Assembly: GCF_900091725.1 (NCBI RefSeq)
Contig: NZ_FMBW01000064.1
Coordinates: forward strand, 186,001-250,000
DNA from: Streptomyces sp. DvalAA-43
GTDB lineage: Bacteria; Actinomycetota; Actinomycetes; Streptomycetales; Streptomycetaceae
Direction: 5' to 3'
Length of the DNA: 64,000 bases
The position numbers and the translations under genes were made by a program. The notes under the pieces were generated by a model. The model had not been told where the DNA came from, searched no databases, and saw only the letters and a program-made list of their open reading frames with translations. Of the stretch, positions 55,232 to 63,768 are shown in pieces. Each line of letters opens with the position of its first letter. Positions within the stretch are counted from its first letter, which is position 1.

Positions 55232-56608
55232 ATGAACGCGAGACGCACGGCGGGACGGGAGGCGGGGCCGGACGAGGACCCCGGAGCCGTCGGCCGCCGC
55301 GTCCAGCAGCTGCGCACCGAACGTGGTCTGACGCAGCGACAGCTGGCGGAGCCCGCCTACACCCCGGCCTATGTCTCCACCCTGGAGGCCGGCCGGGTAC
55401 GCCCATCGGAGGCGGCCGTACGCCACCTGGCGGACCGGCTCGGCGTCACGTACGAGGAACTGGCGACCGGCCGCCCCGCCCATCTGGCGACCGCTCTGCG
55501 GCTGGGGCTGGTCGAGGCCCAGCGGACACTCGCCACCGGAGCCGCCGAGGACGCCGCCGCCGCCTACGCCCGGCTGCTCGACGAGGCCGGCCGGCACGGG
55601 CTCGACGACGAACGCGCCTCGGCCGTGCTCGGCCTCGGCCACTGCGCCCTGGAGACGGGCGATCTACCGTCGGCCCGCGAGCACTTCGAGGCCGCGGAGC
55701 GGCTGCTCGCCGAAGCCCCGCTCCCCCGGCGCGCCCCGGCCGTCCGGGGCAGGGCGGTCGCCCATCTGCTGGCCGGCGAACTCCGGTACGCGTGCTACCT
55801 GCTGGAGAGCGCCATCGACGCGCTGAACACCTCCGGCCTCCAGGAACCCGGCGCGCTCCTGCTGCTGTACACGGCCGCGATCGCCCCGTACATGGACATG
55901 GGCGCCCACGCCCGCGCCGCCCAGGCGGCCGAGCTGGCGCTGGCCCTCGCGCCGCAGGTCTCCGATCCGGAGCTGGTCGCCGGACTGCACCGCAGCGTCG
56001 CCCGGACGCTCCTGGCGGCGGGCCGCACCGCGGAGGCGGACGCCTCGCTCTCCCGGGCGGCCGAGATCTACCAGCAGCTCCAGATCCGCACGGAGCTCGC
56101 GCACTGCCGCTGGATGCGCGGCTATGTGCACGCGCAGGACGGCGATCTGTCCGGCGCCGAGACCGAACTGCGTGCCGCCCGCGACATGCTGGCGTCGAAG
56201 CGGGCCTCCCTCTACACGGCGCAGGTCGAGGTGGAGCTGGCCGATGTACTGCGCCGCCGCGGCAAGGCCTCCCAGGCCAAGGAGCTGCTGCACAGACTCC
56301 TCGGCGAACTGCACCCGGACCGGGGCTCGGTCCACGCGGGCGGCGCCCATCGGCTGCTCGGCCTGATCCACGAGGAACAGGGCGAGCCGGAATCCGCCGA
56401 GGAGCACTACGTCACCGCGCTGGCCCTGCTGGAACGGGCGGGTGCCGCCGGCGACCTCGCGGACATCTGCCGGCTCCTGGGCGACCTGCTGCGCCGCACG
56501 GGCCGGACCGAGGCCGCCATGGACGCATACCGCACCGGCCTCGGCCACCGCGCCTCCCCCGGCACCACCACCCTGGGCCCGTCCCCGGCCCGCCCACCCA
56601 CGGCCTGA
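55232..56608 (+). CDS. XRE-type HTH regulator with TPR repeats
   Basis: A 458-residue regulator. An XRE-type helix-turn-helix (about 20-75, VGRRVQQLRTERGLTQRQLAEPAYTPAYVSTLE-like) is followed by about eight tetratricopeptide repeats (95-440). This plan is common in Streptomyces and in peptide-sensing regulators. The TPR part probably senses a peptide or protein partner. It is divergent from an exported protease, which may supply or process such a peptide. The start is ATG 55232 after AAGGG. Confidence 0.88.
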   Translation: MNARRTAGREAGPDEDPGAVGRRVQQLRTERGLTQRQLAEPAYTPAYVSTLEAGRVRPSEAAVRHLADRLGVTYEELATGRPAHLATALRLGLVEAQRTLATGAAEDAAAAYARLLDEAGRHGLDDERASAVLGLGHCALETGDLPSAREHFEAAERLLAEAPLPRRAPAVRGRAVAHLLAGELRYACYLLESAIDALNTSGLQEPGALLLLYTAAIAPYMDMGAHARAAQAAELALALAPQVSDPELVAGLHRSVARTLLAAGRTAEADASLSRAAEIYQQLQIRTELAHCRWMRGYVHAQDGDLSGAETELRAARDMLASKRASLYTAQVEVELADVLRRRGKASQAKELLHRLLGELHPDRGSVHAGGAHRLLGLIHEEQGEPESAEEHYVTALALLERAGAAGDLADICRLLGDLLRRTGRTEAAMDAYRTGLGHRASPGTTTLGPSPARPPTA

Positions 56609-56732
56609 CCCCGGCCGGGTGGAGAGCTCAACGGCTCGTCGGGATTGCCCCGCTTCGGACGCGGGCCAGGACCGTCAGCCGGCGACGCCCTTCCCGGCGG
56701 AGGCCCGGATCAGGTCACCCGGGCCTCCGTGG

Positions 56733-56927
56733 TCATCGGGCCTGCTGGGGTGACGGCTGCGGTTCAGGTGCGGGCTCGGGCGGCGGCTGGGGGATCGGGT
56801 CCGGGGACGGGCCGGGCGGGACGGGGCCGGGTGGTGGGGGTGGCGGCTCCGGCAGCGGGGGCGGCGGGCCGGGCAGCGGCCCGGGGGTGGGCGCCGGGGG
56901 CACCGGGTCGGGGTACGGGTTCGTCAT
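56733..56927 (-). CDS. Proline-rich peptide, 64 residues
   Basis: Not recognised. About half of its residues are Pro in PP and PxP runs, with Glu and Gly between, and no Cys, charge pattern or helix. The start ATG 56927 has GGAGG six bases before it, which supports translation. It may be disordered or cell-surface related. The reading could also be an artefact of a CCC-rich repeat, so confidence is modest. Confidence 0.5.
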   Translation of the reverse strand: MTNPYPDPVPPAPTPGPLPGPPPPLPEPPPPPPGPVPPGPSPDPIPQPPPEPAPEPQPSPQQAR

Positions 56928-57048
56928 CGGGGGCCTCCGAAGGGGGCGGGGGTCTCCTTCCACCGTCTCCCGGAGCGGCTGCCCGCGCCTGGTGAGGCCC
57001 TGCGTACGGATTGCGGGTGAGACACCGGGGCCGGGAGCCGTGCGAAGG

Positions 57049-57675
57049 TCAGCGTGTGGCGGCGGCCGCGGCGGCGAGACCCGGCCGGGGGCTGGAGAGC
57101 ACCGGAATACGGGTGGCCGTCCGGGTGACCGCTCCGGCCATGGACGCCTGCGCCAGCACGATCACATCGCAGTCCGTCACCGCGTCGGCCGCGGCTGCGA
57201 CGAGGTCCAGAAAGCCGTCGCGGTCACCGGCCTCGAAGCGCGCCCACGCACCGTCCACGACGACGGTACGCACGTCCACGGAGCGGTCCCCGGCTTCTTC
57301 GGCGAGGAGTGCGAGGGTCGGCGCCAGCGTGCTGGTGATCGCCGCTAGCACGACCACGCGGTCCTGTGCCACGGCGGCGGCCGCCATCGGCCGGTCGACG
57401 CGCAGCACCGGGACGCCGAGCGCCGCCGACTGCGACTCGGCGACGGCGCCGATCGTCGAACAGGTGCAGAGCACGGCGCGGGCACCGTCCGCGACGGCGC
57501 CCGCGAGCAGGTCCCGGATGTCGCACGTCACCGCTTCGGGGCCCGATTCCCCGGCCCGGGAAAGCAGGTCCTCGCGCACGAGGTGGCGCAGGGCGAGCCC
57601 GGGGTGGTCGGCGTCCCGGAGCGCGTCGAAGACCGGTACGTGGACCGGGGAGGTGTGCAGCAGGGCGAGTGTCAT
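57049..57675 (-). CDS. Aspartate/glutamate racemase-family protein
   Basis: A 208-residue protein of the Asp/Glu/hydantoin racemase fold. The first catalytic Cys is present in LCTCSTIG near 71. The second, expected near residue 175 in a GCA/GCS-type motif, is replaced by Ala in VLAQASMAG. It may be a one-Cys isomerase or decarboxylase of the maleate isomerase/arylmalonate type rather than a racemase. ATG 57675 is the natural start. It is on the same strand as the GNAT and panD genes but 33 bases away. Confidence 0.7.
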   Translation of the reverse strand: MTLALLHTSPVHVPVFDALRDADHPGLALRHLVREDLLSRAGESGPEAVTCDIRDLLAGAVADGARAVLCTCSTIGAVAESQSAALGVPVLRVDRPMAAAAVAQDRVVVLAAITSTLAPTLALLAEEAGDRSVDVRTVVVDGAWARFEAGDRDGFLDLVAAAADAVTDCDVIVLAQASMAGAVTRTATRIPVLSSPRPGLAAAAAATR

Positions 57676-57708
57676 CGGCCGAACGGTACAGCCCCCGGCC
57701 GACGCGGG

Positions 57709-58071
57709 TCAGTACAGCTCGGGGTGCGACTTCAGCTGCGTCCTCGCCCGTTCCACCAGTGCGGCCGGGGCCTCGGGCGCACGGTCGGGATGACGCGCCG
57801 CCCACTGCGCGGCGAACGGGCAGAGCGGGACGACCGGCACGCCCGCGCGTCCCGCCATGGCGTAGAACTCCTGGACGAGGGCACCGGCGATGCCCTTGCC
57901 CTCGTGGCCGGGTTCCACGACGGTGTGCACGGCGACGAGCGCGGCGGGGTCGCCGTCCCTCACGAAGTACGCGATGACTCCGACGGCCTGGCCGTTCTCG
58001 TACGCGAGCAGATTGCCGTTCGCGCGGTCGTCGCGGATGTCGGGTGCGATCCGCTCGGTCCGTTCTGCCAT
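57709..58071 (-). CDS. GNAT-family N-acetyltransferase, small (YidJ-like)
   Basis: A 120-residue protein with a GNAT core: VGVIAYFVRDGDPAALVAVHTVVEPGHEGKGIAGALVQ-like strand-turn-helix near 30-68 with the acetyl-CoA-binding EGKGIAGAL. It belongs to the small YidJ-like branch with a CPFAAQW-type end (PLCPFAA near 80). Substrate unknown. The start is ATG 58071 after AGGGAG. It lies 31 bases after panD. Confidence 0.88.
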   Translation of the reverse strand: MAERTERIAPDIRDDRANGNLLAYENGQAVGVIAYFVRDGDPAALVAVHTVVEPGHEGKGIAGALVQEFYAMAGRAGVPVVPLCPFAAQWAARHPDRAPEAPAALVERARTQLKSHPELY

Positions 58072-58102
58072 GACGGGTGCTCCCTCGGTGGTCGGGACCC
58101 GG

Positions 58103-58528
58103 TCAGCGCGGTGCGGGCACGGCGTACGGGCTCCGCTCGGTGGCGGTGCCGGGGGCGGGCTCGGAGGCATCGGCGCCGAGCCCGACGATACGGTTGTCGG
58201 CGTCGACGTGCACGATGCGCGGGATCAGAGCGCGGGCCCCGGCGTCCTCGACCTGGGCGTAGCTGATGAGGATGACCAGGTCACCGGGGTGGACCAGGTG
58301 GGCGGCGGCGCCGTTGATGCCGATGACACCGGAGCCGCGTACGCCCTCGATGACGTACGTCTCCAGACGGGCGCCGTTGTCGATGTCGACGATGTGCACC
58401 AGCTCGCCGGGCAGCAGATCCGCCGCCTCCATCAACGCGGCGTCGATGGTGACGGAACCGACATAGTGCAGGTCGGCCTGGGTCACGGTGGCGCGGTGGA
58501 TCTTGGACTTGAACATCGTACGTATCAT
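58103..58528 (-). CDS. panD: Aspartate 1-decarboxylase PanD
   Basis: A 141-residue pyruvoyl enzyme making beta-alanine for pantothenate and CoA. The self-cleavage site is Gly24-Ser25 in HYVGSVTID, exactly as in E. coli, which fixes the start at ATG 58528 (MIRTMF). GGGAG precedes it. GINGAAAHLVHPGDLVI near 70-86 is conserved. The C-terminal 20 residues are an Ala/Pro-rich extension. No other pan gene is adjacent. Confidence 0.96.
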   Translation of the reverse strand: MIRTMFKSKIHRATVTQADLHYVGSVTIDAALMEAADLLPGELVHIVDIDNGARLETYVIEGVRGSGVIGINGAAAHLVHPGDLVILISYAQVEDAGARALIPRIVHVDADNRIVGLGADASEPAPGTATERSPYAVPAPR

Positions 58529-58923
58529 CGAGGTACTCCCGGACGTAGGCTCCCTGCCTGCGTTTTCGCAGGTCAAGTGCTGTTTCGTCACCCTACAACG
58601 AGTCGCATGCTCGGGCAGCGTTCCCCAAGTTTTTCAGGACTCATGCTGACCGCTTGCCGACTTCCCTGATGCTTCGTCAGGTGACATTGGGAGGGCCCAC
58701 TCACCCTCCCGAACTCCACCGGGACGACTCCGCAAGCCTACGCAGCTCTCGCCTGTGGGTATCAGTGATCACCATCACCCCGACGAGCCGACAGCGGTTG
58801 TGTGCCTCCCCGCCCCCTGGAAGGGCGTTGCGAGCGCACGGGAGCTCGATACGGCGCGGCAACCTAGCCTCGGGCTTTCACGAGGTGGATTGTCCGATGC
58901 TTGATCGAACAACCGGAGAGTGC
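58529..58923. other. Intergenic region between panD and the IS remnants
   Basis: About 395 bases with no credible gene. It holds the panD promoter region, a small CCTGCG-AAAA-CGCAGG hairpin just upstream of panD, and an imperfect inverted repeat at 58890-58912 (TTGTCCGAT against ATCGAACAA). No tRNA fold was recognised. Confidence 0.5.
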
Positions 58924-58974
58924 TCCGGGACTGTAAATCGTTCGGTGTAACTCCCGATCATGGAGGATGCATCG

Positions 58975-59497
58975 ATGACCAGTGAGAACGTGGCCGAGGC
59001 CCAGATGAGCGAGGCGGTAGAGCCGCAGCCGGCGAGGGCGGACTGCTCCCGCAGCTGACGAAGCGGCTGCCGGAGTCCGCCCTGGAGGGCGAGATCACCG
59101 ACCATCTCGGCTATGACAAGCACGATCCGGCCGGGAAGAACGGCGGGAACTCCCGCAACGGCACCCGGACGAAGACCGTGCCCGTGCTGACGGATGTCGG
59201 TCCGGTGGAGATATCCGTCCCTCGCGACCGGGACGGGGCGTTCGAGCCGAAGATCGTCAAGAAACGGCAGAAGCGCCTGTCCGGGGTGGACGAGATGGTC
59301 ATCTCCCTGTCGGCGAAGGGCCTGACCACGGGCGAGGTCCAGGCCCACCTCGCGGAGGTCCATGGCGCCGACGTCTCCCGCCAGACGATCTCCACGATCA
59401 CCGGCAAGGTCCTCTAGGCCATGGCCGAATGGCAGAACCGCCCGCTCGACCCGGTCTGTCCGGTCGTGTTCATCGACGCCGTCCACGTGAAGATCCG
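58975..59497 (+). pseudogene. IS256-type transposase, N-terminal remnant
   Basis: ATG 58975 follows GGAGG. The frame is lost near 59020-59035 and continues one frame over, reading LLPQLTKRLPESALEGEITDHLGYDKHDPAGKNGGNSRNG-like family sequence and the GPVEISVPRDRDGAFEPKIVKKRQ block. It then meets TAG at 59415 and continues as AMAEWQNRPLDPV and VVFIDAVHVKIR before homology stops at 59497. So it is at least triply defective. Confidence 0.85.
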
Positions 59498-59534
59498 GTT
59501 CTGTCGACGATCTTGTGATCCGGTGGGTTGGGGC

Positions 59535-60083
59535 TCATCGTGTGAGCAGGACGCGTTTGCGAAGGAGATCGAGGCCGGCGCGGCCGAACATCTGGCGTTT
59601 CAGCATTCTCAGTCGGTTGATGTTGCCCTCGACGGCACCGGAGCTGTGGGACAGGGACAGTCCGTTGCGGACGGCGTCGAAGTCACGGCGGAGGTTGCGG
59701 GCGAAGCCCGCAAGCGGAGCCAGGCTGTCCCGTTCGACGTCGGTGATCCAGCCTTCGAGGCGGTCACCGTGGCGGCCGGTCGTCATCACGGCGAACTTCC
59801 TGACGTGGAGTGTGAGCCGGTCGAGTTCGGGATCGCGCTCACGCAGCCGGTGCAGCTTGCCGGCTTCATCGTCCCGTAGGTGCTCGGGGTGGGTCATGAT
59901 CCAGGAGGTGACCTCGCGGACCGACGGAGGCTTGGATCCCGGGTCGGGTGCGTGTCCGAGCCCGGCCCGGTAGCGCCGCAGGTGGCACTGGACGGCCAAC
60001 TCGCCGCCCGGATAGCCGAGTTCTTGGATCTCCCGGCAGAGCTGGGCGGCGTTTCGGATGCCTTCGTTCCAGCGCCGGTGCAG
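59535..60083 (-). pseudogene. ISL3-type transposase, C-terminal remnant
   Basis: About 183 residues of an ISL3-family transposase end at the native stop (59535). RRWNEGIRNAAQLCREI is the internal HTH-like segment. The C-terminal SGAVEGNINRLRMLKRQMFG and RKRVLL blocks are characteristic. The N-terminal half is absent. The end near 59496 (GGTTCTGTCGACGATC) is probably the ISL3 terminal repeat. Confidence 0.85.
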
Positions 60084-60086
60084 GTG

Positions 60087-60353
60087 GCCGACGCCAACAC
60101 GTGGGGCGGGAAGTATCCGGCGATCGCCAGACTCTGGGAGAACGCCTGGGAGGAGTTCACCCCGTTCCTCCGATTCGACACCGAGATCCGCCGCATCGTC
60201 TGCACGACCAACGCGATCGAATCGGTGAATGCCCGGATCCGGCGGGCGGTCAAGGCCCGCGGCCACTTCCCCGACGAGCAGGCCGCCCTGAAATGCGTCT
60301 ACATGGCGATCATGTCCCTCGACCCCACCGGCAAGGGGCAAACCCGCTGGAAA
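60087..60353 (+). pseudogene. IS256-type transposase, C-terminal remnant
   Basis: Homology resumes with WGGKYPAIARLWENAWEEF and runs through TTNAIESVNARIRRAVKARGHFP-like and YMAIMSLDPTGKGQTRWK segments, then stops. Compared with a whole element, about 120 residues between VHVKIR and this point are missing, and so is the final stretch. Confidence 0.85.
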
Positions 60354-60506
60354 CAGTTGCTCTGGGGCCGGGCGGGTGAGGCCCAGGAGCCATCGGGTGA
60401 TGTCGCTCAAGGCCTTCCGGGGCCCCATCAGTGCGGGTTGTGGGCCGAGTGGCTGGATCAATTGCACGCGTGCGGGCGCGGTTGAACTCTTAGATAATCT
60501 GCTCAG
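60354..60506. other. Unassigned stretch between IS remnant and AfsR-like gene
   Basis: About 150 bases with no gene I can support. TAGATAAT at 60491-60498 is an AT-rich -10-like element ending only eight bases before the GTG of the next gene, which suggests a leaderless transcript. The rest could be the tail of a further mobile element. Confidence 0.4.
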
Positions 60507-63500
60507 GTGAGCACCGATCTGACCTTGCTGTCGCGTGTCGCCTACCGCGGGCAGGAAGTCACGGCCCCGCGGATCCGCGACCTCCTCGCTCTGCTCGCCG
60601 AGGACCTGCGCAGGGGGTGCAGCACCGACCGGCTCGTGGCCGGGCTGTGGCCCGACGAACTTCCCGAGCGGCCCGGCAAGGCGGTTCAGGTCCTGGTGTC
60701 CCGGGCCCGCACGCAGCTCGGCGCCGACGTCGTGGCCAGCATCCCGAGCGGCTACCGGCTCGCCCTCGACGAGAAACAGGTCGACACCTCCGCGCTCCTG
60801 CTGCACGCCGCCGCCGGCGCCGAGCGAGCCAGGGTCGGGGACCACGCGGGGTCACTGGCCTCCGCCGAGGCCGGGCTCGCCCTGTGGGACGGCTCCCCCG
60901 ATGTGGGGGACGGCCCCCTCGCCGCGTTGCGCGCCGAACGGGCCCCCGTGCGCGGCGCACTCGTCCGGGCGCAGGGCCTCGCGCTCGCGCGCCTGGGCCG
61001 CCACGCAGAAGCGGCCGGGCCGCTGGCCGTGGCCGCTTCGCAGCACCCCCGTGACGAGGAGGTCCTCGCCGAACTGCTGCGCGGCGAGGCGGCCGGGTCG
61101 GGCCCGTCCGCCGCACTGACACGGTACGAGGCCTACCGGCGCGAGCTGCGCGAGGAGCTCGGTACGGACCCCGGCTCCGCGCTCAGGGCCGTACAGCAGG
61201 AGCTGCTGCACGGCGGGGCGCCCGTGGTCAGGCACGGGGTGCCGCACGAACCGAACCCGCTGCTCGGGCGCGACGAGGACATCGCCGCGGTCGAAGGGCT
61301 GTTGCGTGCGTCGCGGGCGGTGACCGTCGTCGGCCCGGGAGGGCTCGGCAAGACCCGGCTCGCGTACGCCGTCAGCCGCCGCACCGAGCAGCGCGTCGTG
61401 CACTTCGTGCCACTCGTCGGCGTCACTGCCGACGGGGACGTGGCCGCGGAGGTGGCGTCCGCGCTCGGGGCGGGCGAGAACAGGCACACCGGGGTGAGCA
61501 GCCACGTCTCGGCCGACCCGGTGTCCGGGATCCTGGGAGTGCTGGGCTCGGGACCGGCGCTGCTGGTTCTGGACAATTGCGAGCACGTCATCCGCGGCTC
61601 CGCCAACCTCGTACAGGCCCTGGTGTCGTCATCGAAGGACCTGCGGGTGCTGGCCACCAGCCGGGCACCGCTGGGCCTGACGTCGGAGGCTGTGTACGCG
61701 CTGCCGGAGCTGGGCCTGGCGACATCCGTCGAGCTGTTCACGCAGCGGGCGCGGGCCGCCCGGCCCGGGGTGAAGCTGCCGCCGGACGCAGTGGCGGAGC
61801 TGTGCGGACACCTGGACGGGCTGCCGCTGGCCGTGGAGCTGGCCGCGGCACGGGTGCGGGTGATGTCGGTGCCGGAGATCGCCCGGCGCATCGGCGACCG
61901 GTTCGCGCTGCTGCGCGGCGGTGCGCGGGACGTGCCGGAGCGCCATCGCACGCTGCACGCGGTCGTGGAGTGGAGCTGGAACCTGCTCACCGAGGACGCC
62001 CGGGCGGCGTTGCGCACGCTGTCGGTGTTCCCCGGCGGCTTCTCCGGGGAGGCGGCGGAGCATGTGCTGGGCGAGGACGCCCTGTTCATGCTGGAGCAAC
62101 TGGCCGGCCAGTCGCTGGTCACGGTGGTGGACGCACCGGTGGGCGTCCGGTGCCGCATGCTGGAGACCGTACGGGAGTTCAGCGCCGCCCGGCGTGCGGA
62201 GGCGGGCGAGGAGGAGCCGGCCGTCGACCGGTTCCTGGACTGGGCACGGGGCTTCGGGGTCGCGTACCACGACGTGCTGTTCGGGTCGGACCTTCTGGCG
62301 GCCTGGGAGTTGATCCGCGCCGAGCAGGACAACCTCGTCCTGGCGCTGCGGCACGCGCTGGCCCGCGGGGACGGTCCTTCCACCGCCGCGCTGACCGCGG
62401 TGCTCGCCGCGCTGTGGTCGACCGACTCCAACTACCCGAGGCTGGCCGTGCTCGCCGCCGACACCGGGCCGCCGCTCTCGCACTACAACCCCGAGCCCAG
62501 TTACGTCGAAGTCACCCGCGTCGCCGCCGTGTTGTGCACGGCGAGCCTGTTCATGGGCTACCGACCGCACGTGACCGTGGTGCGGCAGCTGGTGACGCTG
62601 CGGCGGCTGCCGCCCGCGCCGCCCGACACACTGCTGCGGGCCACCGCGCTCGTGCTGAGCGCGATCCCCGAGATGGTTCCGCCCGGATACGAGGTGCTCC
62701 AGCGGTTGTGCGAAAGCCGGCTTCCGCTGGTCGCCGGGATCGCCGAGTGCGTCGCCACCTACGTCTGGGAATACGAGCACGACATCGACCGCGCGCTCGC
62801 GTCGGCCCGTCGGATGATCGCCGCGCTGGCGACGGTCACCAACCCGTCGATTCAGGTCATGGTGCACGCCCGGGTGAGCGACATGTGCTTGCAGACGGAG
62901 CAGGGCGACGCCGCGTACGGGCATCTGAAGGCAGCGCTCGAGGCGTTGCCGCGGCTCGACGACGAGCACGACTCGATCGGCATCCGCCGGGGCCTGGTGC
63001 TGGCCTGCCTGCAGCGGGGTGACCCGGACGAGGCGGAGTACTGGCTGCGGCAGGCGAAGGGCGACAGCACGCGACCCGGTGACGCCTCCCACATTTCCGA
63101 CCTGGGCGGGCGCGCCGAGATCGCGCTCGCCCGAGGACGCACGGAGACGGGGCTCGACCTGTGGCGCAGCGCCGTGGAGCGGATGCCCGACGCGGACTCG
63201 GCGCACAGCGGCGATCCGTGGCTGGACCCCTGGGCGTTGGAGATCCAGTCAGCGGCGGTGACGGCGCACGCGCACGCCGACCGGCTCGACCTGGTGGCGG
63301 AGGCAGTCGACCGGCTGCACCAGCGGCTGCTGACGCTGCTGTCCGGGCCGCCGCGCACGCCCAGGGAGCTGCCGTTGTTCGGAACGGTACTACACGCGCT
63401 GGGGATGGCGGGGCTCGCATCCGGGGACGCGTCGGCGGTACGGCTGGTCGCGCTGGCCGAGCGGCTGCGGGTGCTGCGCGAGTTCCAGCCGACGATGTCG

Positions 63501-63632
63501 GCGGCACGGGCGCGGCGGGCGGCCGAGGCCGCGGACGCGGCGGCCTACGCGGACGCGGTGTCCCAGTACGCCGCGCTGGGGCGCGACGAACTGCGCGAGG
63601 CCGCGCGCGCACTGGTTTCGGGAAGCGGCTGA
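60507..63632 (+). CDS. AfsR/SARP-like regulator with NB-ARC ATPase
   Basis: A 1041-residue transcription factor. An OmpR-type winged helix (about 10-95) and a bacterial transcriptional activation domain (about 100-240, ELREELGTDPGSALRAVQQ near its end) form the SARP part. An NB-ARC-like ATPase follows, with P-loop GPGGLGKT at 276-283, LLVLDNCEHV near 352 and GLPLAVELAAARV near 440. Helical TPR-like repeats fill the C-terminus. By family such proteins activate secondary-metabolite or stress genes. The next gene is an ABC transporter. The start is GTG 60507, with no ribosome site but a -10 element next to it. Its neighbour on the left is a transposon graveyard, so recent arrival is possible. 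Confidence 0.9.
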   Translation: MSTDLTLLSRVAYRGQEVTAPRIRDLLALLAEDLRRGCSTDRLVAGLWPDELPERPGKAVQVLVSRARTQLGADVVASIPSGYRLALDEKQVDTSALLLHAAAGAERARVGDHAGSLASAEAGLALWDGSPDVGDGPLAALRAERAPVRGALVRAQGLALARLGRHAEAAGPLAVAASQHPRDEEVLAELLRGEAAGSGPSAALTRYEAYRRELREELGTDPGSALRAVQQELLHGGAPVVRHGVPHEPNPLLGRDEDIAAVEGLLRASRAVTVVGPGGLGKTRLAYAVSRRTEQRVVHFVPLVGVTADGDVAAEVASALGAGENRHTGVSSHVSADPVSGILGVLGSGPALLVLDNCEHVIRGSANLVQALVSSSKDLRVLATSRAPLGLTSEAVYALPELGLATSVELFTQRARAARPGVKLPPDAVAELCGHLDGLPLAVELAAARVRVMSVPEIARRIGDRFALLRGGARDVPERHRTLHAVVEWSWNLLTEDARAALRTLSVFPGGFSGEAAEHVLGEDALFMLEQLAGQSLVTVVDAPVGVRCRMLETVREFSAARRAEAGEEEPAVDRFLDWARGFGVAYHDVLFGSDLLAAWELIRAEQDNLVLALRHALARGDGPSTAALTAVLAALWSTDSNYPRLAVLAADTGPPLSHYNPEPSYVEVTRVAAVLCTASLFMGYRPHVTVVRQLVTLRRLPPAPPDTLLRATALVLSAIPEMVPPGYEVLQRLCESRLPLVAGIAECVATYVWEYEHDIDRALASARRMIAALATVTNPSIQVMVHARVSDMCLQTEQGDAAYGHLKAALEALPRLDDEHDSIGIRRGLVLACLQRGDPDEAEYWLRQAKGDSTRPGDASHISDLGGRAEIALARGRTETGLDLWRSAVERMPDADSAHSGDPWLDPWALEIQSAAVTAHAHADRLDLVAEAVDRLHQRLLTLLSGPPRTPRELPLFGTVLHALGMAGLASGDASAVRLVALAERLRVLREFQPTMSAARARRAAEAADAAAYADAVSQYAALGRDELREAARALVSGSG

Positions 63633-63693
63633 GGCAGCGGGGCGGAAACGTCCCGCAGGGGCGGGAAGCCTGCTCAAAGGAGCTTCGGTGACC

Positions 63694-63736
63694 GTTTCAG
63701 CGAGGGTTTCAAGGCGCTGAAGCCACTGTGAAACCC
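63694..63736. promoter_or_regulatory. GTTTCA direct repeats and inverted repeat before the ABC gene
   Basis: GTTTCA occurs at 63694-63699 and 63706-63711, 12 bases apart. The second copy, as GGGTTTCA (63704-63711), also faces TGAAACCC (63729-63736). SARP proteins bind direct heptamer repeats about 11 bases apart, so the AfsR-like neighbour is a candidate binder. Confidence 0.4.
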
Positions 63737-63768
63737 CGCTGAGTGCGGCGTGCCGCAACCTCTGCTCC

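Larger units (their letters stand above)
58924..60353. mobile_element. Composite IS remnant: IS256-type interrupted by ISL3-type
   Basis: An IS256-family copy starts near 58924. Its transposase is broken by a frameshift and a TAG. Its central part is missing and the 3' portion of an ISL3-family element sits there in the opposite orientation. IS256 sequence resumes at about 60087. Exact outer ends and target duplications could not be fixed by eye. Confidence 0.8.

Noticed and set aside
60358..60845. Minus-strand open frame running from within the AfsR-like gene into the IS remnants
   Set aside because: It crosses IS junctions and reads antisense to a good gene, so it is a chance open frame. 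Only its ISL3 part (59535-60083) is real transposase sequence.
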